From the NCBI RefSeq assembly GCF_022605725.1, contig NC_065556.1, forward strand, positions 4,464,001 through 4,528,000: a stretch of DNA of 64,000 bases, written 5' to 3'. Shown here piece by piece: positions 35,101 to 46,093 of the stretch. This stretch comes from Anthonomus grandis grandis (Eukaryota > Arthropoda > Insecta > Coleoptera > Curculionidae). Numbering within the stretch: the first letter of the stretch is position 1; each line of letters begins with the position of its first letter. Under the pieces are notes generated by a model. The model did not search any database and was not told where the DNA came from. It saw only the letters and a program-made list of their open reading frames with translations. Position numbers and translations under genes: made by a program.

Positions 35101-36460
35101 CCATGTTTTTAACTGTCGACTTGCACATCTACTAGACTACGTGGAAACGCGCTTTTTGGATCAAGTTGTGAATTAAGTAAAGTAGAATGCAACCACGCAA
35201 GTGCAAAGGCAAATAACTCGAACGTTTACTTGACCCGTGTAAGCCCGGCTTTGGTCTTTGTAAAAACGCACATATTTAGAATAGTGGTGAGAGTTTTCCT
35301 AATTTTTCAAACTTATTATGGAAACTTAAAACTGTTAAACAATTTTTTTTTATATTCTTATTCTAGAAAGGGTGAGTTCAGAAAAATAAAAACCTAAATA
35401 TGTCAAAAACGATAAAAGTTAGATATAGGACATTATAAACAAAAAGTATTTAGATTCTGCTCTAGAATTCAAAAATCTAATAATATATACGTTGTTCTAT
35501 TTAAAATAAAGGAGTTAGTATGACCGGAAGTGCCGCCATCTTGAAAATATTTTAGGCGAGTTGCCCCCATCGACTTTAGTATCCTGTCAAAATTTCAGAT
35601 TTTTCCTAATAATAGTTTTCCCATAATTGATTGATGCAGTTCCTAGATACTCACCTTGTATAAAAAAAGACAAAAACTATAAAATAATTATTACTTTAGA
35701 ACGCTTTTTACTTTAAACTCAAGGAATATTCAATTTCGGTATATTACATTCCGAATTGCTTCCCATTCAGCCCTCCGTAAAGCCGCAACGTCAAAAGCTA
35801 AATAAAATCCATCGAGTTTTTCTCGCTCTAGTGTTACCTTTATGGCCTCAATCCTTCGTGCAAACGGTAACATTTCTATGTATTCCACTTCTATCTCGAC
35901 TTTTACAGCCTCGTCGTGTTATTGTCTCGCCCTCCTTCTCCACTTCGACTTTTATAACGTATTTTCGCACCATTTTCTGTTCGTTAGGGGGGGACGACAG
36001 TTGGAACGCACCCATGCGTACCTCCATAACGTTTTATTGCCTTCAAATTAGAAGGAAATTGTTTTCAAGGGAAGGGTACGTGAAATTTTCTATTCGGCTT
36101 TCGCTTTAAATCGGATTTCAGAAATTTTCGTGGTTTCTATTGGATTTTCTCTTTCGTTAATTTTCATTAAAAAAATATTTAATACAATGGTAATTAAGTA
36201 ACTGCAATGCTCAATTACAGAAAAGAAAACTTCAGACTTACTAACGTATTTAATTTAAAAATTAAAAAGTTAGATTTTAAAGATACCTTTTGTTTTTCAT
36301 ATTATTAAAATTATCTAAATAGTTTCGTAAATTCGTGCACTTAAAATTGATGAAGTGGATATCCTTTTTCATATTAAGTTGGATTTTAATGGTCACATTG
36401 TATATCAATAATTCAATAATAACAAGAATGTTATCCTTCAGTGTTATACAGCTAGCAAAA
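35101..36460. other. Non-coding DNA
   Basis: No supported gene. A less AT-rich island at 35,750-36,100 has overlapping open frames without family motifs and pyrimidine-rich runs. Confidence 0.4.
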
Positions 36461-36483
36461 AATAATAGTAATAATAATAATAA
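36461..36483. repeat. TAA repeat at the 5' edge of Dong-like copy B
   Basis: AATAATAGTAATAATAATAA directly precedes the CCCCCGTGGCGC start of the LINE. The 3' edge at 47,579 is also TAA repeat. Confidence 0.85.
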
Positions 36484-38915
36484 CCCCCGTGGCGCACCCA
36501 GGTCAAAGAATAGTCCCCCGGTATGGTCTGCCTATCGTAAAAGGCAACTAAAGGGGCAACCCGGGCCACCAGGGTTAAATGGTGGCACACACCCATGAAA
36601 ATGGAGAACAACCGAAGCCTTGGAGAAAGGTCGACGCCTGGGGATCGCCAGAGCATGTTTGGAGCCAACGCTGGACATGACACCATGCGGATTGTCGGTG
36701 GAAAAGTGCTAAAGAGTTCCTGTCACACAAGAAACTACAAATTCACCACAACCTCCAGTTGCATAGGGTCATTAAACACCAACCAGGACCCAACTTGCTT
36801 AAGGTGTTGCGCAGGAAACTCAGCCAGTACTCACTTGAGCAGGGTTACCGAGTCAGCACTTAAAATAGACATCTGCCATAAATGAATCTATAATGCGCAT
36901 TTTCTTTAAGGTAAAAAATCTGGGGCAACAAATGATTGGCTACAGACAACAGCTACATGCCAAATTCTGCAGAAAATATTCAAATGTAAACATGACTCAG
37001 CACAGAGTCGCTGACCAATACCGCGTCATTCAAATTAATACTCAATTCAAATTAACTTTATTAAAAGGAAAATTGCAGCAGAAGTAAATAGTCAATAGGC
37101 CTCTAATGAAGGAAGGAACAATTTGCAGGACAATACCGGCCAAGGGAGAATAGAAGCGGAAGAAAACTTACACCCACCAGACTAAACACCAATACCAAAA
37201 GTGATAATAAATCAAGAAACCCAAAATAATGAACAGAATGATGAAGTGCATTCTAAACTTAGAACAGGGTTTAAAAGGGTAATGGAAGAGTATAAAGGCA
37301 CAAACTCCTCGAGAAGATCAGCTCTTCCTGGAATCAACTCTTCCCGCAAATTGGCCATTCATCTTAATGCTGCTAACTTAATTATACCTGATTATACTCT
37401 AACAGTTAATACACTTAAACAGCTTGATCTAATAATCTACTGTGTAGCTACCGCCGTTATGACAACCCTAAAAAATAATAAAAATAATAAATAACCAGCA
37501 AAGTGTTATATGTAATAAAAAAAAAACCAATACCACCATGGGAAAGGATACTACAAAAAAAGATTGAAGATATTAGGAAAAACATGGGCCGGCTAAAGGA
37601 ATATATTGGAGATATCAGAACACAAAAAAGTACAAGAAAGAGTAGAGGAAATAACGCGTCGGACCCAACAACATACACAGCAATACCCTGAAAACTGTAC
37701 TCCGGAACAATGCCTAGACACCTTCAAACAAAAGTTATCTATTTTTTCAGGTTGCTTAAGAAGATATTAATTTAGTAAAAAGAAACAAGATAATTTACTT
37801 TTTAAACGCTCAGTGAAGCAATTCTATTGATAGCTTTATAACACTACTTCAACAAACACTGCCATTAGTATTTACCCCACTAAAGAAAACATGGAGGAAT
37901 TCTGCGGCACTCAATCAACAATACCTAGTGACTGCAACCTCGATATTGAATGGCTAACTGAAAAACGAGCAAAATGTCAAACATATAATCCAATAGTATT
38001 TTAAAAAAGCTACATAACTGGAAAGCTCCCGGCTCAGACCACGTCCAAAATTACTGGAATAGGAAATTGTGCTATAACATGCTTGCCCACATAATTCTAT
38101 AAACTAATTACATATTGCATTACAGAACGTATTTACAAACATTGTGACCAAAATAGCATCATATCGGCTCAGCAGACAGGACGTACCAAAGGTGCAATGG
38201 GGTGTAAAAACAACTTATTATCGATTCCGTAGTTTGCAATCCGATATTTAACAACAAGAGAAACCTTTTCGCAGTATACATTAACTATCGAAAAGCTTTT
38301 GATGCAGTTCCACTTAAATGGCTTATTATGTACTTAAATTGTATAAAATAGATAAACACATAATTTTCTTTTAAGAATTCACTATGACCTCGTGACAAAT
38401 ATCAGGAGACTGACGGTAACTGCATTAGAACTAATATGATTCCTATTCGTAGGGGTATATTCCAGGGAGATTTCTTAAAACCATTTTGGTTCTGCCTTAC
38501 CATGAACCAATTCTCTAGCCAACTCAATTCAACTGGGTACAGATTTAGCCTAAAAAAGGATAATAGAGACCTAACAGGAGTAAACCATCTACTTTATATG
38601 ACTTAAACATTTTTGTGGTAACACGAAATCAACTAGATCAGATGATTAAGATAGTGGAAAAATTTTCAGATGATGTAGGAATCACCTTTGGACTGGATAA
38701 GGGCCGAACTGTGAATATTATTAAGTGTAAACTACAACCGGGTGTTTTTCAAACAGGAAACGGTCAGATAATTATTGCTATGACCGAATAAGAATCCTAC
38801 ACATATCTAGGAATGAAGCAGGCGCAAAGAATATACCATAGAACTACAGAGAGTGAGCTGACAACTAAGTTCACTATAAGAGTGCGGCGACTCCTTCAAA
38901 TAAGTCTTAATAGCA
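36484..38915 (+). mobile_element. Dong/R4-like LINE copy B, 5' part (split by the LTR element)
   Basis: It starts CCCCCGTGGCGCACCCAGG after TAA repeats. Readable protein blocks: IPPWERILQKKIEDIRKNMG and RLKEY (37,530-37,600), QQTGRTKGAMGCKNNLLSI (about 38,170), INYRKAFDAVPLKWLI (about 38,282), IPIRRGIFQGDFLKPFWF (about 38,440), HLLYM (about 38,590), DVGITFGLDKGRTVNI (about 38,670) and ESYTYLGMKQAQR (about 38,800). These match the R4-clade order (GCKDQLL, DYRKAFDSVP, RGIFQGD, HLLYMDD, FGLDKC). Many stops and frameshifts are present, and the catalytic DD is lost in a frameshift after HLLYM. The reading continues at 46,322. Confidence 0.8.
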
Positions 38916-39144
38916 AGTTAAATTCAGATATCGACGAACGGACTTTTAAAAAACATTTATTGATACAAAAGGGCCTTAAAACTAGGTGAACAGAAATATG
39001 AACAGCAACGGTATTAGCCGAGGCTTTGACACAATATTAATGCTAACGATAAATTACAAGCGATTTCTTAAATATAAAAATAGTCCTAAGCTAAGCATTT
39101 TATAATGTAATATAAACAATTAATTGTGGTTTGAGGATATGTCT
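38916..39144 (-). repeat. 3' LTR of the errantivirus-like element
   Basis: 229 bp. On the minus strand it contains AATAAA (38,956-38,961 as TTTATT on plus), the likely poly-A signal. The env frame ends inside it at 39,120. Confidence 0.95.
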
Positions 39145-40655
39145 CCTCCACCCTCAGTTCTGTCAACGTCCTCGTTGACAAGTCTCTGCAGGATTCTCAA
39201 AGGGATTACCTTCTTTCTTCCTTGTTTTTGCCAATGGTAGATGATCAATGCTAAGCAGCATAAAAGAATGATTGATATTGTCGTAAGAACATAATTGTGC
39301 ATTGGAACATGTTGTGCTAGGTCATAGAAATGTATTGGTTTGATGATATCTTCTTGGATTTTCTTAGGGTCTTGAAGATGTCTAATTTCTAGATTGATTG
39401 AATTATTGGTGTTTGGCACTTTTATAATTTTTGGAATTATGACTGAAATATTATTGATGGCTAATGAGTATTTGTGTTGATTAATTATTACGTCACATTG
39501 ACTTTGAATAAGGTTGCAGTCTTGGAGTATAATCTTCTGAAACTGGAAGCAATCTTCATAAATTGTTTCAGGGCTTTTTGTACAAAATAGGAGTGCATTC
39601 CTATAAGTTAAGGTATGTACCTTAAAATTGTTTAGAACAGTGGCATACTGACAATTTTTGGGTAAAATACATCCATTGGCAATTGGTCCAGAGCAGATCC
39701 ATTGTGAGTTGACTTCTTCGCATTGGCTATACCATAGTTTGTTGCAATAGTATTTACTAGGACTTATAATTAATTTTGATTCATTATTTGGCACAGGATA
39801 AACTAATTCTAAATTACATACATTTTGTTCAAATATGGGTATCTTAATTGCTAGAATTGCCATTTCATTTAAAATTAAAAGGCCGGTTTTACAGATTAAG
39901 GTTAATTCCGATAAATGCTTAATTGGCCACAGTGCATTTTTAGGATAGTGAACTTTCAAGTATTGCCATATTTCATTGATTTGTTTTAATGTTAAAATTT
40001 CGAGATCTAAAGTTTCTAGGTGTCCAAAAGATAAAATGCGTAATATTTTTTCTAAAAATTGATTTAAGTTGGTAATCTGAATATATTGACTTTGCAGATT
40101 TAACATTAAATTAGACTGGGTATTTGATTTAGAAATTTCATTACGTATGTTTTTCGAGTTCTCGTTAATCGTGTGAATATTATTTTTAAACTCTTGCATT
40201 ATATTTCCTGCGAATGAACTAAGGTCGTTGATTTTGTGCATAGACTCAAGCTGATTAAATTTCAATATTTGCAAATTCTGGGTAATAACCTCCAGGTCAT
40301 TGTTATCTAAATTTCCTGTAATGAACTTGATACCACTTCCTAGGTAGTTTATTAAACCTCGTTTTTTTCGATTTTGCATAATATTTAAGTTATTTTCGTC
40401 AAATACATTTAACTTTGCGAAAGTGTCATATGTATCATTTAATGCTTTAGAAGTCAAATAAAATTGTGATTTAATTAAAATACTATTTTGATTATTTACA
40501 GAGGGTTGCATAATTAATAAATTGGTAAATAATTGGGATAACGAATACTTAAGGCTACTTATATTAAAGGGTATATATGTAGTATGATATTGACTTATTA
40601 CTAAAGAGGGAGCAACTTCTTCTATATAATATCCATTATTGTGGAGTTTGTGCAC
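39120..40655 (-). CDS. env: Env-like glycoprotein (baculovirus F type), from a spliced RNA
   Basis: A frame of 511 codons. It begins with GTG at 40,655, directly after TTCAG, so it is probably an exon joined to a leader carrying the start codon and perhaps a signal peptide, as in errantiviruses; no signal peptide is visible here. A furin-like RKKR lies at residues 96-99, followed by a fusion-peptide-like Gly-rich stretch (from residue 100). A long Asn/Leu helical region follows, then many Cys residues at about 280-390. One membrane segment lies at about 455-475 (YVLTTISIILLCCLALIIYH), with a basic cytoplasmic tail. It resembles Env of gypsy-type elements and the Baculo_F family. It ends inside the 3' LTR. 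No disabling lesion is visible. Function in this insect is unknown. Confidence 0.85.
   Translation of the reverse strand: MHKLHNNGYYIEEVAPSLVISQYHTTYIPFNISSLKYSLSQLFTNLLIMQPSVNNQNSILIKSQFYLTSKALNDTYDTFAKLNVFDENNLNIMQNRKKRGLINYLGSGIKFITGNLDNNDLEVITQNLQILKFNQLESMHKINDLSSFAGNIMQEFKNNIHTINENSKNIRNEISKSNTQSNLMLNLQSQYIQITNLNQFLEKILRILSFGHLETLDLEILTLKQINEIWQYLKVHYPKNALWPIKHLSELTLICKTGLLILNEMAILAIKIPIFEQNVCNLELVYPVPNNESKLIISPSKYYCNKLWYSQCEEVNSQWICSGPIANGCILPKNCQYATVLNNFKVHTLTYRNALLFCTKSPETIYEDCFQFQKIILQDCNLIQSQCDVIINQHKYSLAINNISVIIPKIIKVPNTNNSINLEIRHLQDPKKIQEDIIKPIHFYDLAQHVPMHNYVLTTISIILLCCLALIIYHWQKQGRKKVIPLRILQRLVNEDVDRTEGGGDISSNHN
39145..39156 (-). promoter_or_regulatory. Polypurine tract
   Basis: The minus strand reads GAGGGTGGAGG directly upstream of the 3' LTR, the expected place for plus-strand DNA priming. 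Confidence 0.75.
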
Positions 40656-41759
40656 CTGAAGTGCTTGGCAAGGGCTCGTTTGATTGAGTAGGGCCAGGAT
40701 CAGGGTCGGGATCAGGTGGCTGAAAAGGTATAGATTTTTTTCTAAGTCTTTTGATTTTTCTAAGATGAGTAGATATTGGTTTTTTCTTAGCGGTACCTGT
40801 TATTTTATTTTTGTCTATTTGAGATACTTTTAGGGGTACGTACTGTGGGTTCATTTTATTTCTAAGGGTAGTTTTCTTATATACCGTATCATCTGGGAGT
40901 ATTTCTGGAGGTTTTTCTGTGTTTTTATTTTGTTTTTGAGTATTTGTAGCTTGCTTGTTGTAAGCTGTTTTATAAATTTGTTCGTGGAATGGTAGTAACT
41001 CCTTTTTTCGTCTGTCATTATATTGCTCAAATAAGGTTAGGTCGTTATCGATGTTCGGTTCGTTTACGTAAGGGCCATATAATATGGAAAAGGGCGAATG
41101 ACCTGTTGTCGAGTGAATACTTTGATTATAGATTAAGACAGCGGAAGTCATGAGATTTTGAGGGGTTTCAACGGGATTTTGCATTTTCAGAATTCTTAGT
41201 TTTTCTAAAAGTGTGGAATGCAATCTTTCTACAGGACTGTTGGAGGAAGAATTTCCTGGAGTAGTGTAATGAACTTCTATACAGAAAAGTTGACAGAATT
41301 CTTTGAATAAATTATTTTGAAATTCCTTACCCTGGTCTGTGACGATTTTTAAGGGGGTGTTATGATGTGAAAAGTAATGACGTAGTTTGCTTAAAATAGT
41401 AAGGGCGTTTTTATCAGTTATAAAATAGGCTTGGGCATATTTTGAGAATGAATCTATTATTGTTAGAAACTGACAATTTAAAAACTGGAAAATGTCTAGG
41501 TGAAGTGTCTTAAATGGTTTTTCAGAGAGCAAGGGTCCTTCGTAAGCGATCGTCTTTCATATTTATTTTGAAGGCATATTTCACATGAATTAATAAAATT
41601 AGTTATCGAATCTCGTAGTTTAGGCCAATAATATTTTTGTTTAATATTGTTATATGTTTCTGTTATACCGTTATGGTTACTTTTGTGATAATTGGCTAAA
41701 ATTTCCTTTTGTTGAGTCTGGTCAGTCACGTCAAGGACGTAAGTGCTGGCAAAAACTAG
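40636..41759 (-). pseudogene. pol: Pol polyprotein, integrase part (stops upstream, one frameshift)
   Basis: The piece below the second stop keeps the pol frame: HHCC zinc module HKSNH...CEIC at 41,690-41,560. Between about 41,545 and 41,520 the frame shifts by one base. The core then runs to 40,636 with HLDIFQF (first Asp), VTDQGKEF (second Asp) and SPVERLHS (Glu). Exactly 35 residues separate the second Asp and the Glu, the DD35E pattern. The C-terminus is basic (RKIKRLRKKS), then Pro/Asp-rich. It overlaps env by 20 bases. Whether the stops and indel are real or assembly errors needs reads. Confidence 0.85.
40655..40657 (-). promoter_or_regulatory. Probable splice acceptor for env
   Basis: The minus strand reads CCAAGCACTTCAG/GTGCAC. 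The AG falls immediately before the first open env codon, and no ATG lies near the start of the frame. The donor would be in the leader or early gag and was not identified. Confidence 0.5.
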
Positions 41760-41795
41760 TTATACGGTTGTATTTAGATTAGAAAATACTTGTCT

Positions 41796-44350
41796 TCAAA
41801 ACTCGAGTTTTAATTCGTCATTTTTAATAAATATAGTAAAGGTAACGTCTGGTTTAATTATGTCCTTGATAATTTTTAAAATGTGTTGTTCCTGATTTTC
41901 TTTTGAAATTTTTACAAAATGGTGGTTTTTATTAAAAGGTTTAGTGTAGGTGTGTTTAAATTCATCGCCGTAGTCGATGACAAGACGATTTGATGCATAA
42001 TTGAGGGCTAATTCTGATATTGGGATATTCTTTCCTTCTGTATCATTATTGGAGTGTGCAGTGACGTCAGAATCGTCGTCGTTTGCGACAGGGTTAACAG
42101 GGTTTGAGATGTTTTGGGCTGGAGCGTCTTCTTTGTATCTTTCATTAAAGACAAAGTCGGCTAAGTCAAAATCGGATAAGTTGGCAACTGTATTGTCAAC
42201 ATTTGGGACATTCGACTGTGAATCGGTATCATTTGTTTCAAGAGTGTTAAGATTAATGCGGGAGAGAGCATCTGCTACTAGATTCTCTTTTCCTTTTTTA
42301 TAGTGAATTTCAAAATTGTATTCCTCTAGTTTTATTTTCCAACGAATTAATCGGGAGTTGGGTTCTCTGATTTTTGAAAGCCAAACTAGGGTATTATGGT
42401 CAGTTTCAATTAGGAATTTTTGGCCATATAAGTATGGACGAAAATGTTTAGTCGAGTCCACTATTGCGAGAAGTTCTTTCTCTATAGTTGAGTAGTTTTT
42501 TTCTGCCGAATTTAGGGTTCTGGAAAAGAACGCAATTGGGTGGTCATTTTGCGATAGCACACTGCCTATGGCTATGTTGGAGGCGTCGGTGGTGAGCTTA
42601 AAGGGTTTTGTGAAATCAGGGTATTGCAAGATAGGGGAATTGGATATGAGTTCTTTGCATTTTAAAAAGGCATTTTTATACTCTAAATTTTCTATATTAA
42701 TTTGAGTATTTTTCCGTAGACATCTCGTTAAAGGAAAGGTAATTTTGGCGAAATTTTTGATAAATCGGCGATAGTAGCCTACAAGCCCTAAAAAGGCTTT
42801 AATTTCTTTCTGATTTCTTGGTATCGGGTAACGTTGGATTACTTCAATTTTTAAAGGATTGGGTTTTATTCCCTCGGAGGTAATGATGTGTTCTAGGAAA
42901 GCTACCTCTTTACTCAGGAATTCTGACTTATCAGGCTGTATTTTGAGATTAACTTCCCTTACTTTTTTAAATATCTGACGTATATGGTCTATGTGTTTAG
43001 ATAGGGATTTAGAAAAAATAACTATGTCATCCATGTAGACAAAGCAAAATTTGTATAAGTAATCACGGAAAACTTCATCCATCATACGTTGGAACGTAGC
43101 GGGTGCATTTTTGAGGCCGAAGGGCATTCTGAGGTATTCATAGTGACCATTGTTGACAGTAAAGGCCGTTTTTTCAATAGAATCGGGATCCATTTCTATT
43201 TGATGGAATCCTTGGGCGAGATCTAGGGTCGTGAAGTACGTGCATTTTCCGAGATTATCTAAAATTTCATCTATTCGGGGAAGAGGCCATTTTTCTTCTA
43301 TTGTCTCGTTGTTAAGGGATGTATAGTTTATCACCATCCTATGTTTCTGGATGCCTGAAGCATCGGGCTTTTTTGGGACTATCCACACGGGTGCGGAATA
43401 CGGAGATATTGAAGGACGAATTATTTTGTTCTCTAGTAATTTCTGAATTTGGGATTGTATCTCAATATTCATTAGAGGGGGATGTCGGAAGGATTTTACA
43501 TAGATAGGTCTGTCTGTTTTAGTTCGAATTTTATGTTTGGTTTGACTGGTAAAACTGAGGTCACATCCTTCGTGATACATTATGTCTTTGTATTCATGAC
43601 ATAAGGGTAAAATTTTTGATTTTTCGAGAGGGGTTAAGTGATCGAAACGTAAGATGTTTTCAGGGTTGAATTTTTCTAAAATTGGGTATGATGGGTCTAG
43701 TATATCAAATTGATCTTGGGGGATGACTTTCATCCTTTGATGAAAATTTACGTGGACGGTAGGCGTGGGGTTGGGAATAGTACAAAAGCCATTTTCAACT
43801 TTTACTAAACTGTCAGGTATAATATGATTTTTTTTGTCAAATGATGGCAAAATAGCGACACCATTTTCGAAATTTACTGGTATTTTTAAAAAGTTATTGT
43901 TAAAGTTGTGTATCGGATGCAAGAGGGGTTTATTGTAAGCCAAAGAGAAGGGTATTATTATATTTTCCAACTTAAGGGTTTTGCTTTCATAATCTAGCAA
44001 GGCTTTTAAGTTTTTAAGATCTTTTGATCCTATTAAGGCATCGAAATCGTTATGCCAATTCAGTACTCTCATTTTAAATTCGTTTTTTATGCCTAGTTCT
44101 TCTAGCAAGGAAATTTTTAAATTTTTCGTTTCTTTATAAGTGTTCTTGCATGCAGTTACTTCGAAAGGTTCGATAAATATTTTGTCGGAATATTTGTTTG
44201 CAATTTTAGGAGATATGATAGAGTCAGAGGCACCGGAATCAATTAAAATTGTCAAGTGCTTTTGTGGTAAATAAAAGTATGGGAGCTCAATTTGTTGTGC
44301 TACGTTATTAAAGTTGATGGTAGATCTGGGCCTGATTTCGGAAAATTTGC
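41796..44350 (-). CDS. pol: Pol polyprotein, protease-RT-RNase H part
   Basis: Open from the frameshift site to TGA at 41,796 (first Met at 44,255). Protease: LIDSGASDS at Met-based residues 4-12. RT: about 240-470, with PYSAPVWIVPKKPD, TLDLAQGFHQIEM, RMPFGLKNAPATFQRMM and YMDDIVIF near residue 406, all catalytic Asp residues present. RNase H: about 550-690, with TDASNIAIGSVLSQ, FFSRTLNSAEKNYSTIEKEL and GKENLVADALSR. The domain order is that of Gypsy-family Pol. A premature TGA (41,796-41,798) and TAA (41,760-41,762) fall in the linker before integrase, so integrase is cut off. Enzyme domains themselves look intact. Confidence 0.9.
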
Positions 44351-45748
44351 GAAATTATCAATTTCGAAATTTTGTTCGGAAGTGGGGTAGTGATTTTGGT
44401 CATTAGGATTCGTTAAGGTGGGATCGAAAGAGGTTTCTTCATATTGAAGATTTGGCTCGTAATATTCAGAATAATGTTGGGGTGAATAATCGGTATAATG
44501 TTCAGACTGGTTATCTTCGACATAAGGCACATCGGGATAAGAGTTAGCGTTGGTCTCAATGTTAGTTAACTCTTGGGACACAAAATTTCGGGGGCCTGAT
44601 GATTGGAAAAAGTTTGGTTGTCGAAAAGGCATTCTTTTTTGATACTGCCTAGAGGGTCCAGTTATGGAGATTGACATTGGAGTAGGGGGGTCTAATTTAG
44701 GTTTATTATGATTTTGGGGAGCGAAGACGTTTCTTGGTTTTCCAAAAACTTGAGCATTTGTCGGATAATGTCTTTGAACTGGTCTAGGTCGAATTTGTAT
44801 GGGTTGACTGGGAAATTGTTGCTGGGGGAATGTCATGGGGGGTTGATTCTGGAGTAGTAATCTTACGGGACTTTGGAAGCTATTTTGTTTTAGATAGGAA
44901 TTATGGTTATTATTATTAGTAAATTGGTTATTATGAACATTAGACAGATTTGAAAAATTTACCTGTGATTCAATCATATTATAGTTAATTACATGCGTAT
45001 ATGCATCATCAAGTGTATTAGGGTGTTGTAACATTAACATCGTTTTTAATGTCTGAGGCGAATTGGCTGTCAGAATTAAAACCGAAGTTTTTTCTATTTG
45101 ATTAATTAAAATTAATTTCGCATTTACATCTGAGACTTCGCAATGTAATTTAGAAAAAATTCTTTGTACAAAGGATTTGAGTCTATCTACAAATTGTAAT
45201 ATGCTTTCATTTTTATTGATCTTAAAGTATTGTAATTGTTGGTGTAAAATTTGATAAGTGATAGGATCACCGAACTTTATCCTTAGGGCCTCTTTAATTG
45301 AAGGCCATGAATCTAAATCTGGTCTAGAAAGTAAAAAGTCTCGAGCATTGTCAATTAACTTTGACTTAATGGCTGCTAAAACAACTTTATTTTGATCAAT
45401 ACCATCAATTGTAAAATATAATTGGTAAAATTCATCTATGGATATTATAAAACTTTCCAAATGGTTTTGAATTCCAGAGAAGGTTGGTAAGAGAGAAGTG
45501 TGGAATCTTATGTTTTCCATTTTAATATTTAAATTAGGTTTAGATAAATTAGAATCTAAAGTTAAGTTATCTAATAGGTTACTTATGCTATCTAAATTAT
45601 TTTGATCGGAAATATTTTGACTATTTAAATTAGAAATATTTGAATTTTCGTTTTCAACTACTAATCCTAAAGATGCCCTATTTCGTATTAATATATTTTT
45701 TAATTTTTGCGACGGATATGGACTAGACATTAAATAATGGCGATTCAA
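44300..45748 (-). CDS. gag: Gag polyprotein of the errantivirus-like element
   Basis: An uninterrupted frame of 482 codons, the usual size for errantiviral Gag. The N-terminal third is Asn/Ser-rich. A capsid-like core at about residues 80-270 contains LLPTFSGIQNHLESFI, KEALRIKFGDPITYQILHQQ and LQFVDRLKSFVQRIF, the pattern of Gypsy-family retrotransposon Gag. No CCHC zinc knuckle is visible, as in other errantiviruses. The C-terminal part is Pro/Gln/Tyr-rich (QFPSQPIQIRPRPVQRHYP) and probably binds nucleic acid. The stop is TAG at 44,300-44,302. Pol follows in the -1 frame and overlaps. Confidence 0.9.
   Translation of the reverse strand: MNRHYLMSSPYPSQKLKNILIRNRASLGLVVENENSNISNLNSQNISDQNNLDSISNLLDNLTLDSNLSKPNLNIKMENIRFHTSLLPTFSGIQNHLESFIISIDEFYQLYFTIDGIDQNKVVLAAIKSKLIDNARDFLLSRPDLDSWPSIKEALRIKFGDPITYQILHQQLQYFKINKNESILQFVDRLKSFVQRIFSKLHCEVSDVNAKLILINQIEKTSVLILTANSPQTLKTMLMLQHPNTLDDAYTHVINYNMIESQVNFSNLSNVHNNQFTNNNNHNSYLKQNSFQSPVRLLLQNQPPMTFPQQQFPSQPIQIRPRPVQRHYPTNAQVFGKPRNVFAPQNHNKPKLDPPTPMSISITGPSRQYQKRMPFRQPNFFQSSGPRNFVSQELTNIETNANSYPDVPYVEDNQSEHYTDYSPQHYSEYYEPNLQYEETSFDPTLTNPNDQNHYPTSEQNFEIDNFANFPKSGPDLPSTLIT
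44342..44348 (-). promoter_or_regulatory. Probable -1 ribosomal frameshift heptamer between gag and pol
   Basis: The minus strand has A AAT TTT in the gag frame, a canonical X XXY YYZ slippery site. The pol frame is closed just upstream by TGA and TAA (44,355-44,360) and opens exactly over this heptamer. The gag stop lies 40 bases downstream. This is the only such heptamer between the pol-frame stops and the gag stop. Confidence 0.75.
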
Positions 45749-46077
45749 ACAAAAACTTACAGTACAATCAAGGGATGACCCATAGAGCTTGCACAGTAGA
45801 GGTTCACAACCAAAGGAGTCCCTATAAAGGTGTGGCTTGAATCGTTCTGGTCCAGATGAGATGCTTGGGAAGGCAGCACTTGGATCAGCTAGGTCCCTGA
45901 CAACACGGTAGGCGGCTTAGCAGTTTCTCGGCTTGGTCTTCTACAAAAGGGTCGCAGTACCAAGGGTTGCGGTACTTGGGGTTGGTCGATGTCTTCAGAT
46001 TCTTGATGGATAGTGCACTAAGATTTGACAATCACTTTTACACAACGGTAGACCAATAAAGGGTAAAATTGCACTAT
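45749..46077 (-). other. 5' untranslated leader of the LTR element
   Basis: About 330 bases between the primer-binding site and gag. A short inverted repeat, AGTACC/GGTACT, lies at 45,956-45,977. Leaders of errantiviruses carry packaging signals and, in Drosophila gypsy, an insulator. No repeated zinc-finger-type sites are obvious here. Confidence 0.5.
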
Positions 46078-46093
46078 CCTGTTCGCAGCGCCA
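46078..46093 (-). promoter_or_regulatory. Primer-binding site, tRNA-Ser type
   Basis: The plus strand reads CCTGTTCGCAGCGCCA, the form of a tRNA 3' end with CCA, overlapping the last LTR base. It resembles the acceptor end of tRNA-Ser (CCTGCTC(A/G)CAGCG plus CCA, as I recall it). Serine-tRNA priming is used by several Drosophila errantiviruses. The tRNA assignment is inference. Confidence 0.7.

Noticed and set aside
35756..36109. Overlapping plus-strand open frames of 117 and 69 codons.
   Set aside because: No motif and no start-site or splice context. The composition island alone does not support a gene.
41496..41532. Overlap of two pol frames considered as a second programmed frameshift.
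   Set aside because: No slippery heptamer lies at the overlap, and two stops lie upstream. An indel mutation or assembly error is more likely.
42001..42303. Plus-strand open frames opposite pol (also 43,319-43,507).
   Set aside because: Shadows of the well-supported minus-strand Pol.
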